A stretch of 64,000 bases of DNA. Source: Ampelocalamus luodianensis. Its lineage: Eukaryota > Streptophyta > Magnoliopsida > Poales > Poaceae. Each line of letters opens with the position of its first letter. The first letter of the stretch is position 1. Positions 54,108 to 63,085 of the stretch are shown piece after piece. The position numbers and the translations under genes are program-made. The notes below the pieces were generated by a model. The model made no database searches. It saw nothing but the letters and a program-made list of their open reading frames with translations, and was not told where the DNA came from. Where the stretch lies: contig CM070640.1 of assembly GCA_036346255.1 (NCBI GenBank), positions 37,195,238-37,259,237 of the forward strand, read 5' to 3'.

Positions 54108-54776
54108 ACATGGAGAAGATGACCGCCTTGGTCATCACCGAGAAGATTCCTCTAACCAGACCAAGATGGAAGAAGTGATTCCACATGGCCGTCACCCGTG
54201 AGGATCATCTATTCTTTGCGAATAATGCAGCAGACAATAAGACATCATGGGACACGACCTCGAGTGTTCGATACCAGATCACTCCATGGATCCAGGCCAT
54301 CAAGGACCTGAGGCATAAGGGGCTGATTGGATGACATGTAGTGAGAGGTTTTATGGATTTAATTATTCATGGTACAGGTGTCGATGAGACTAAAAGGCAT
54401 AACATTTGAAGTTGTTGAAAAGATCCCAATGAGCAGGCGAGAACTTCATTGTATACGATGTGTAACTTCTGATCAAGACTAAAGTTCATATCAGAAGGAA
54501 GCAGTGTGTTGAACAATTGCTTACTAGTCCACCGAGAACCTTGAGTAGTCAATGAGAGAGGTTGTAGAGAACGGAGTGAGTTATGCTTTGGCAAAACTCA
54601 AAACATACGACTGCACCCTCTACCTTCTTCCAGTCAAGGCCGACTTCGCATGCACCGAAGAGGAAGCCCATAAATTGATCGAAGAGGCTAGACTAGCCGG
54701 AAAAAAGGTCATAGAGGTGATACAGTTAGGGTCTCCTTACGATAGCCAAAACAATGGAGATTGTTCAGAGTAATCT
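54108..54776 (+). pseudogene. Antisense ORF remnant between protease and 3' LTR
   Basis: On the strand opposite to gag, frames with protein-like composition run from ATG 54108 (MDMEKMTALVITEKIPLTRP, then ITPWIQAIKDLRHKGLIG, FMDLIIHGTGVDETKRHN). They continue to an open frame 54552-54773 (KADFACTEEEAHKLIEEARL, then GKKVIEVIQL) that ends in stop. Several stops interrupt it. Tat-lineage gypsy elements of grasses often carry an extra ORF in antisense near the 3' LTR, and position and orientation fit that. I cannot confirm homology. Confidence 0.45.
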
Positions 54777-54789
54777 GTAATGCAAAGTG

Positions 54790-55240
54790 TATGTAACGAA
54801 CTATTTGACCTTTTGGAGTGTATATAGATCTTCATTTTTCTACAAGTTGTCTTGTTTTTAGTACTCAGTAACTCATAAGACAAAAAAAATGAGAAAATAA
54901 AATAAAGACTAGGTATAAAAGTTATAATTATAACGTCTTCTAGCCCCCAATTGTTTGCTTAGTTAAAGTAAATGTACTAAGGAAATAGTGAAAAGAGATC
55001 ATTTAAATTCTTCCGACCTTGTTTTTGAACCTAGTCTCTTTGTATTGGCAGTAAGAGTTAGGGCTAGATCGATGCTAGGAAGCTCCTTTTAGTGGGCAAG
55101 ACCATATGTAGAGAAGATAGACTTCGACTAGGTGGCGTCGCCTTTCTCCGACCAATGTAAGGAAAACCAAGTGTTTAAAGTGACCAGAGAAATGATGAAA
55201 ACTTGGCTCATCAAGTAATTATGCAAGACAAAAACGAATG
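54790..55240. other. Internal non-coding part of the gypsy element
   Basis: No supported gene in either strand; AT-rich spacer between the antisense ORF and the protease remnant. Confidence 0.4.
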
Positions 55241-57003
55241 AATATAAACTTCATTGAAAACATAAGAGTTTATACATAGAACTTTGTGAACTTCTTGAGT
55301 TGGGATCTGACCCGCTAACTCAAGGGACTTGCGGACGCATGTGAGCGCCATCTTCTTATCACATCAAACTGTGATGACTCCTTTGGGACATGGCATATTT
55401 AAGCATTGATAACTATAATAGGCAACCATTAGAAACTTTGCCAAAGTAGGTCGACCAAGAATAGCATTATATGTAGTATCAAAATCGATCACGTCAAAGG
55501 ACATTTTCTCTATCTTGAAATTACTCGTAGTCCCAAATGTAACAGGAAGGGAAACTTGGCCGAAGACCCAGGTACGATACTATGAAATGAGTATCGCATT
55601 GGTTTCATTTTCGTCCTGGGTATTTGCATCTGATCCAGGGCACTTGTAAACAAGATGTTAAGAGAACTCCCACCATAAACTAAAACTTGATTAACTTGGA
55701 AATTGTTGACGATGAGCTCGACCACAATCGAAAAATGACCGGGCCAAGTGGAAGGGATCGGATATTCTTCCTTTCCAAAGGAAATAGAAGCTTCCAACCA
55801 CTTAGGTAACTTATGAACAACAATAGGATTGATAGATTTTACCTCACGTTCGATAGTCTTAAGCTATTATTTCGACTCATATGCTGATGAGCCCCCATAG
55901 ATATGGTCGATCATGTGCTCGGGGTCTTGATACGATATATTCTGGTCCTCCTCAGGCTACTTGCTACTTGCCTATCCCATCTCTTCAATGGTCGGAAGTG
56001 GGCCCTTGACGGAGTAGTAATCCTCGAGCTTCCATTGGAAGACTCGACAATTGCGGAGGTCATGCCTTTCCTTTTTATGGAAAGGACACCACCTCAGCTT
56101 GTTTGACTTCCGTTTGAGGCGTTTGCCTATGCCCCGTTGGATTCTGCTTGGATCCTCGAGACTCCTTGTCCCTGATAGCTAGTACCTCCTTCAAGCTCTT
56201 TGCTTGTGGCTTTTTACCCTTGGACTTGCTCTTGGATTTGCTAGCTTGTTTTTTCTTGTTCTTGTCCCTATCATTCACCCCTCGAGAACCCTTGTCGTCG
56301 TGGTCTACAGTCCGATTCCACAAGACTGCCTCAGCAATAGTCGCATACCGGTCAGCCATCTCGAAGAGTTTAGCGATAGTGGTCGGAGGGTTCAAGGCAA
56401 TATCCTCTATGAACCTTCTGTTCCTGACTCCCTTCTTAAAGGCTCGAATAACAGATGAGTCTGGTACCTCAGGAATAGTATTTCAAACCTGGCTGAAGCA
56501 TCGTATGAATTGACGCAGGGTCTCGTGCAACTCCTGCCGCATGCGATGCAGATCGTCCTCCTTTCCCAGGCCATTGTAGGTGCCCTAGAAGTTTGCCAGT
56601 AGCAAATCACAGAGATGTTGCCACGAGTAGATCGATTCAGGCGGTTGGATGAGTAGCCACAACCAAGCAAAACCTTCTAGCACGGTCAAAAGATAGTTCT
56701 TCATGACATGCTCACCTCCTCCCGTAGCTCAGATTGCAGTGGTGTAGATTTGAAGAAATTCAATAGGGTTTTATTCCCATTGAACTTCTCTATATTCATT
56801 GGCCAAAACTTGTTTGGCCAACGAACTACTCGGAGGTTGGATGAAAACGACCAACAACCAGTAATGGGGTCATAACACCTCCTTTGTGGAAAAGAAGTGT
56901 TAGCATCACTGGGAAATCGTACATCATGATACCCTATGGTAAAAGGATCTGATTGGCCATAGACGTTAGTCCTGCGAGGGTAATCCTCCTTGGGTTCCAT
57001 CTT
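55240..57003 (-). pseudogene. Gypsy gag and aspartic protease remnant
   Basis: Minus-strand frames. The gag start is MEPKEDYPRRTNVYGQSD (57000), then WPMNIEKFNGN and gag core pieces to 56400. A basic Lys/Ser-rich linker follows (KKKQASKSKSKSKGKKPQ, near 56240). The protease has a DGGSSLN-type active site written here as YGGSSLNILFTSALDQMQ (catalytic Asp replaced by Tyr, near 55660), then TTYNAILGRPTLAKF and CPKGVITV (near 55370). Stops and shifts abound. After about 55270 the pol sequence ends. Confidence 0.75.
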
Positions 57004-57736
57004 CTGATGTAGATTCCTCCCAGGGAGTCATGGTTGCCCACTCCTCCGAGGAGCTTGTCGACCACCGGTTGTGGGAGGTGTACGTTGGTTCCTCCTTCGC
57101 CTACCATCACAGTCGGGAGATCAACTAGGAGATGGATTAGGCCAAGGAAGGTCTTGCTATCCCTTGCACTGAGAGTTGTGCGACCGGCTCGCGATCGACG
57201 GGGTCGTCTCGTTGTGATCTCTAGAACATTGTTGTCGGTACCGCTCGGCTTTGGACATCATATCCTAGAGTTGTTGGGTGATTTCCTGGGCAAAGGCGTC
57301 GTAGCCAAGTGCTCTTCCATGCTCTTGGTTTGGATCCTCTATGAGATCATTGATCCGTTGAAGTTCTTGGGCAGTTTTCGATTGGTACCGGACTCGACCG
57401 GGTAACCTATCTAGGACGCAATCCTTCTTCTCCTGGTAGTCTCGAAATCATCTACGTGCAGGTCTACCGGGGCATCTCTCGGCAGAGTGCGATCATTTCT
57501 AGGACGTTGGTCGCGCTAATGAATGTCAAGATTTCCCTCGTTGACGAAGGAGTTCTCGCCATTTGGACTAGCGCTGGGAGGGTGTGTGCAGCAAGCAGCA
57601 TCTTCATACCCATCACAGGGAGGGAAAAGACCTCCTTAGGTGTTGCTGGCATTGCTGGTGGTCGAGCCCTCCTAGCTCGACGTGTAGTCGAAAGACAATG
57701 CCTCACGACTCGGTGCAATCCCTGTCAAGATGGGGA
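57004..57736 (-). other. Gypsy leader / upstream gag region
   Basis: Minus strand shows no clean frame; the composition suggests decayed coding or leader sequence. The plus-strand ORFs here (57034-57405, 57456-57791) look like shadows. Confidence 0.35.
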
Positions 57737-57744
57737 ATTCCGGG

Positions 57745-58281
57745 TAGGGCCGGCTATTGAGCCAGCTTGGCTCGTTAAGCTAACGAGCTGAAAACTTAGC
57801 TCAGCTCAACTCGATAAAAGCTCGAGCTGCTCATGAGCAGCTCGCGAGCCAAGATGAGCTGAATGAAACATCAGTAGGATGGCACTATTGGCACACATAC
57901 AAGCAACAGGAGGATGGTATAAATGAAAACATAGCTAATTATATAGCATACAAGTAAAACATAGACCAATTAGCAATACTAACGATTTCTAGTCCAAGCA
58001 CATGCTAACATGGTTACATGGATATACAATAATTTTAATATCCAGCTAATTAAAAGTCTTCCACATCAAAAGCCATCACCCGCACACCCAAGTTTAATAG
58101 TCCAACTACAACAGCCAAAATAGTTAACAATCCGAGCTCATAACAAGCTCACAAGCGGCTCACGAGCCAACTCGGCTCGGCTCTTTAAGATATCGAGCTG
58201 GGAAGGAGGCTCGGCTCAGCCCATAGTTTTATGAGCCGAGCTTGAGTAGCTCACGAGCTTTGAGCTTTTCTGCTAGCTCTA
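57745..58281. mobile_element. hAT MITE (537 bp)
   Basis: The termini TAGGGCCGGC and GCTAGCTCTA are inverted with mismatches. An 8-bp duplication with one mismatch, ATTCCGGG / ATTCTGGG, flanks it (57737-57744, 58282-58289). Subterminal arms are rich in 'gagctcgtgagc' and 'ctcggctcg' on both sides, and the centre is AT-rich without ORF. All of this is typical of a hAT-derived MITE. Confidence 0.75.
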
Positions 58282-58289
58282 ATTCTGGG

Positions 58290-58400
58290 TTATAACCATA
58301 TCTAATTGAAGGCGTACTCTCTGGGGGTGTGGTCAGACTTGCAGTTATAACCATCTCTAGTTGAAGGCTTACTCTCTGGGTATATGATCAGACTTGCAAG
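58290..58400. repeat. Two-copy tandem repeat of about 53 bp
   Basis: 'ttataaccatatctaattgaaggcgtactctctggg' and its copy ('agttgaaggcttactctctggg') follow each other in the gypsy leader, each ending '...gatcagacttgca' or a variant. Confidence 0.7.
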
Positions 58401-58619
58401 TGCAGAGTGTTCGACCATACCCCGGGCAATGGTAACCTAATAGTGATGATTAGCAGATGGCGTTTGAGCCCTGAAATTGTATGTTCCAGGACTTTCAGAT
58501 GGTAGTTGGCCATCCTCGGACGGGCTTGCTTGCTCGGAGACGAGGGCCTGACCGCATTCGTAGCCCATCGCTAGCTGACATTTGTCGTGGTCACTTGGAC
58601 CTTTACCCTGTGAGGATTC

Positions 58620-59514
58620 TGACACCCCATCTGGGCGTAGTGTTGTTGGTGAGAGTGTCAGCGATAACGCGCCCTCTTGCAGCGTGTCTATGGCACTGTC
58701 TCCTAGGCCTAGCAATGGGTTCTAGGAGTTGGCGTTGCCCTCAGACGAGTAGATGGTCGGCTCTTTAGTCATAGCAGGCATCCATCTCGAGCCCTGTGTA
58801 ATCTGCGAGATCAAACCGATTCTCCTAGTTCGACTCGCTTGCCATGGAGGCATCTAAGCAGAACAAATGAAGATCTCTATCGTGTTCCCCACGGACGGTG
58901 CGAACTGTCGATGAATTACTATCGATCTTACGGAAGTAAATATATGAATATGACTCTCGAGATCACACACGAAGAGACAGGGTGTTTTTAGACAGGTTCA
59001 GACCTTCTTCGGGGAGAATAATAACTCTACTATTGTGTTCTTGTATTAAGCAAGATTACAATGCACAATGCGACACAAATTATGAATGCTCTCAATGGCC
59101 TCTAAATCTCTCCCCCCTTCCATCCGCCGACACCACCCCTTATAAAGCATCGAAGGGGACGTCCTCCTTGCACGTTCTCCAAACGGTTATCGTCAGAGAC
59201 AGAGAGAGGTGTGTGCGGTTATGTCAAAGATACAAAGGTGTACACGTTGTATTTGCTACCACGAATAGTTGGGCACGGTGTACAGGGTCCCTAGTTTATA
59301 AGATAGGGCCCACATATCTGTCCATGAGACTTATCGACCAGAGGGTGGTCGTGATTTCACTTGGTCGTAACAAACTTTCTGACCGGGGGGTGGTCCTAAC
59401 CTGGACCAGTCGTGATAAGTATCTCCGACCAGGTGTATATTGGAGGGCTAATAGAATACTATTATCTACAATAAATATTATAGTTAAATAGCTTTATTAA
59501 TTGAGGATTATTCA
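58620..59514 (-). repeat. Gypsy gag-pro element, 5' LTR
   Basis: 895 bp; partner of 52864-53826 with several small indels, so an old insertion. Immediately inside on the minus strand is 'gaatcctcacagggtaaagg'. Confidence 0.75.
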
Positions 59515-60781
59515 GTCATTGTCAACTCTTAAGTCAAATTCAAAGCATGGTCCAACATGAGCACATCGATGATGGATATCACTTGCAATTTTGCCTTCGA
59601 TTTGCAACAAACTATGTCGGTATTCCAAAAACCCAAATTAAAACTCTAAGTATTAACCCTACATTTCGACAAAAATCAACCAACAATCATCACATAGAAA
59701 CCATAACTCACAAATTTAGTGTCTTTGCTTGAAAGAAATCGGAAGAACTAAAGATGTGGGACATACCCCATGCCAATTCCATGATTTGTGACTTAGTCCT
59801 TCCAACGAGTGACAGGCGAGGGACGTCGTGGCCGGTGGGTTGCGGCCGGTGTGGGCGACGGCCAAGGCCTCCCTCCGGGCTTCACACCGGCGGCTGCGAC
59901 CACCGTCCACCGACCAGGCGAGGCAAATTGTGAGCCGCGAGAGGGAGAAGAACAGATGCGGACTCCTCGGCCACACGATGTGACGCACCTATGCGAGACA
60001 TGACTAGGGAGTGACACGTGGGGATGCTAATGCTGGATTATTGGCTTTGTGTGTGCAAGCATGCAACTTCTATTGGGATATGTTGACTGCTCGTGTCAAC
60101 TGGGTCACACTACTTCGTCGTCCATTCGTCATGGCCCAGCTGCGGCCAATGGGAGCAGAGCAATGAGATTGCAAGAGATCAGAGATTGGACTGAACCAGG
60201 TGTAGAACTTCTGAACCAAGGGTGCGTGATCCACACTAAATGTTTTTTTAGATCTGGTGTCCCGTGACGTTGGGTGGGCCCTGTTGGGCTCCGCCCTGAC
60301 TAGCTCTTATTCCTATGTTACTTTGTATTGGCAGTTGCTCCAAGACTTACCGTATCTAGCTGCTTGAACGTCGATTTTTCGCGGTATGATCACCATATGT
60401 TGATTGCATCAGGAGACATCTCGTTAGGTATGATCTCCATACGTCGATCGGAAGAAGAAGAAGAACATTGCTGAAACACTGCGCATATGTAGTTACAGGA
60501 AATTTGAAGAAGAAAACAATCGGTTAGAGTTGATAAGACACTCTTCACAAGGCTGCTTTAACTTGTAATTTTGATTAATTGCTGGATTGATTCGAGCTTC
60601 TGTTAATAACACTGAGACAAAGTTCAAGTTTACGCTGCCAAAATCAACGTTGCTTCTGTCGTGTTCATCTTCTGCTCTTGTGATCACTCATTCATCTATC
60701 TAATTTGTAATCAAGAACAGGGAGGAGATTAATCGAAAGACGTAGTGAGAAGATTCCAAAAAGAGTTAGCAGCGTCTTGGA
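59515..60781. other. Intergenic DNA 3' of the bHLH gene
   Basis: 59800-60010 is locally GC-rich with short Pro/Arg-rich frames on both strands but no recognisable domain. The remainder has no gene that I can support. Confidence 0.4.
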
Positions 60782-61384
60782 TCACTCGATGGCGGCGATG
60801 TCCGCCTTGATCATCTTCACCACCTCCGGCGCCGCGGCGGCCGCGGTGACCGTGACCACAGCGGCCGCCTCCCCCTCCCCGCCGCGCGCCATCGTCGCCG
60901 CCAGGACATCCACCCCCCGCCGGTCGAACGCCTCAAGAACCCGAGTCAGCGCGCCCGGCCGCCGCGCCGCCGGCAGCCGCGCGGAGAAGCAGACAGCCTC
61001 CCGGGACGACGCCTCTGCCCCTCCCGCCCCGCCCCGCACCGCCCTGTACGCCTCCAGCACGGTGACTGTGTCCTCGAGCACCTTCACGTGCTCCACCGCC
61101 GCGCCTACGATGTCCGTCCGGGTCGCCTGCCATTGCCAAGAACCGCCGAAACAAGATCAGAACCATCCCGCGCGAGGCATTGCCATCTCCAAGAACCGAC
61201 AAGATGTCGAAGAGGCAAGAACACGAACCCGGGAGGGGAGGTCGGGGAGCAGCGCGGCCAGCTCGGCGTAGAGCGCGGGCAAGGCCCGGCAGGCAGCGCT
61301 CCGACGGCCCACCGCCGCCTCCTCCTTCGCCCCCGGCGAGCCCGCGGTGGCCAGCGACAGGTCCAATCGACGCGCTCCAGCCAT
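60782..61384 (-). CDS. Atypical bHLH protein with ACT-like C-terminus (166 aa, two exons)
   Basis: Exon 1 is 61384-61229 (52 codons) and exon 2 is 61126-60782 (114 codons plus TGA). The 102-bp intron has GT at 61228 and AG at 61127, phase 0. Residues about 30-80 form helix-loop-helix: ACRALPALYAELAALLPDLP, then the loop SR|ATRTD, then IVGAAVEHVKVLEDTVTVLE. The basic region (EEAAVGRRSAACR) lacks the usual His-Glu-Arg contacts, so direct E-box binding is doubtful. The C-terminal 70 residues (CFSARLPA, RVLEAFDRRGVDVLAA, VVKMIKADIAAIE) fit an ACT-like dimerisation fold. In this small plant bHLH group, members act as nuclear transcriptional regulators by dimerising. The exact orthologue was not identified. 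No neighbour shares its strand unit closely. Confidence 0.8.
61127..61228 (-). other. Intron of the bHLH gene
   Basis: 102 bp, donor GTTCGTG, acceptor GGCAATGGCAG. It splits the loop/start of helix 2, the conserved intron position in this bHLH subgroup, and keeps phase 0. Confidence 0.75.
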
Positions 61385-61516
61385 GAGCTGATTGATTCTG
61401 CAATCTGCAACAGGTGCTTGTGCTTGTGCTTGACTGCTTTCCCTGTGTACTTATCTCTGTGTGTGGTGGTGTGGAGAATTGCCATTGCCATGTGAGGAAA
61501 GTGCAATGCTCAGTGC

Positions 61517-61542
61517 AGAGAGAGAGAGAGAGAGAGAGAGAG
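61517..61542. repeat. (GA)13 microsatellite in the bHLH 5' UTR/promoter
   Basis: An uninterrupted GA (CT on the gene strand) tract about 130 bp upstream of the start codon. CT-rich tracts in 5' leaders are common in grass genes and can influence transcription. Confidence 0.8.
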
Positions 61543-61774
61543 GTGTTCAGCTTTTGGCCGGTGGTGTGTAACCAGAAATGGAAGCTGCAACTGGGCTGCT
61601 CATGGCAGTGGCCACTGGCCAGAGGGGAGAGACCAAAAGAACTTTCTACTTGGGGAAAGAGGCCAGCAGGGTCTTCACAAGAGACAAGACCACAAGCTCT
61701 TTTTGCAGTTTGCTTTCCGCTCTCTCTTTTTCCCCCTCTCTGGAAAGGTTGGCATTCAGATTGAGAGCTTAGAG

Positions 61775-61858
61775 AACATGCTCATAGCATGGTGGTAAGA
61801 TTTCCGGTGTAAGACTATCAAATAGGGTTTGAATTTTGGTTCTCGCAAAAAAAAAAAC
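61775..61858 (+). mobile_element. Short SINE-like remnant with A-tail
   Basis: 'tagcatggtggtaag' resembles an A-box, 'gggtttgaattttgg' a B-box, followed by an A-run at 61847-61858. Very short and degenerate; no clear duplication, so this is tentative. Confidence 0.3.
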
Positions 61859-61972
61859 CTCTCATTGTGTGTTCTCTGTAGTTGTTGCACGGTAGCATGC
61901 GGATAAGAGCCAGCTTTTAGGGTTTTTCTAGACTTTATTAAAATGCTTTCGGGATGTCTTCCCCTTGGGTCT

Positions 61973-62091
61973 AGTTTTTTTTTAGATTGAGAGCTTAATA
62001 CAAGGATTTGCTCTTCTCAATTTCATCTTCATAGTTTTTTTTTAGATTGAGAGCTTAATACAAGGATTTGCTCTTCTCAATTTCATCTTCA
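61973..62091. repeat. Exact 60-bp tandem duplication
   Basis: The 60 bases from 61972 repeat with period 60 and no mismatch up to 62091 (unit includes 'tttagattgagagcttaata' and 'caaggatttgctcttctcaa'). It lies upstream of the bHLH gene. Confidence 0.9.
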
Positions 62092-63085
62092 CATCTCTGT
62101 TATCTTTGCACTAGGTTAATTCGTCACCTCTGAAGCAAAATAGAATAGCTCCTTGAATTACTTGAGGGTCAATCTGGAATTGATGTATTATCAATCAGTG
62201 GTATCTACTCTACTCTAGTGGTTTTGACGAAGATTTTTGCTACCAGAGCCAAGAGCATCCAAGGGATTCGATTTTCTGAACCCTGCTTGTCAGGTTCGGA
62301 TGAACTGGTACTGCTCAGTGCTGACAGATCAGAAGGGAGTAGCTAGCTTTTGCTTTTTGGTATGTAGGTGGTGTCTGATTGGAAATGAGCACTGGGATTT
62401 GTCATCCGTGTGACTCTGTGGTCTCATGATCATTAGTGCCAAGGACTCGATGGTGTGTGATTTGCGACATTTGTGATCTCATCTGAAGAAACGTAGGTAT
62501 CAGTGTTGAGTTTCAGCGAATCGGGGATTAATTAAGCGCTTTTCGGGGTTGTAATTGACGGCATTGAAACAGCTCTTGTTGCAAAGATGTTCAGTTCCAT
62601 TGGAATTATAGCGATTCCTCTGGTTTCAAGAGCCATTGAAAACTTGCTCCATGATGAATACGCTCCCTGCGTTCGGAATTGGAGCAACTGGCGTTAGTTC
62701 ATTTTTTTTTTATCTTCTAAGCGTAGTTCATATTATTTCTAAGTGCTTCCGGCTTTCCAAGATTAAGTGAATTGGAAAATAACATTGATGGATCACCGAC
62801 AAGTGTTCCAGTCAGCCTTGGATGCTATTATTTTATCTTTGCAGAGCCAATTTCCTCTTCCTTTTTTGTTAAGTAATTACAACATATATAACGCCATGGC
62901 GATCGAAGAAAAGCTGCAACATCATACGAGGAGTGCGGAGAATTCTCTGAACCTGACAGAATTACACGAGGAAGGGAACGAAGGAACAAACAAACAAGAG
63001 TTCACCTTCATTGTCAATCAAGAAGAGAATATCAGGAACGTGCAACCTTGCAGCTACGTACGTGTACGTCTCAATGCTTCTCAGC
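62092..63085. other. Intergenic DNA between bHLH promoter and CASP-like 3' end
   Basis: No additional gene is supported. The plus-strand ORF 62767-63186 overlaps the end of the minus-strand CASP-like frame and ends in low-complexity residues, so I do not call it. Confidence 0.45.

Larger units (their letters stand above)
52864..59514 (-). mobile_element. Non-autonomous Ty3/gypsy element (gag-protease only)
   Basis: LTRs 52864-53826 and 58620-59514 start TGACACCCCATCTGGGCG and end in ATTATYCA. On the minus strand the right LTR is 5', gag runs 57003 to about 56080 and protease about 55800-55270. After that there is no reverse transcriptase or integrase before the 3' LTR, only a region whose plus strand is coding-like. 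No matching 5-bp duplication was found (CCATC left, GTCAT right), so the ends may have decayed. A hAT MITE lies in the leader. Confidence 0.75.

Noticed and set aside
56148..56513. 121-codon plus-strand ORF
   Set aside because: Antisense of the gypsy gag Lys-rich linker.
52859..59519. Target duplication for the gag-pro gypsy element
   Set aside because: Left CCATC and right GTCAT do not match; I could not shift the ends to obtain one.
60777..61495. Plus-strand ORFs of 135-164 codons over the bHLH gene
   Set aside because: Shadows of the GC-rich minus-strand exons; the minus strand has bHLH and ACT-like motifs and proper splice sites.
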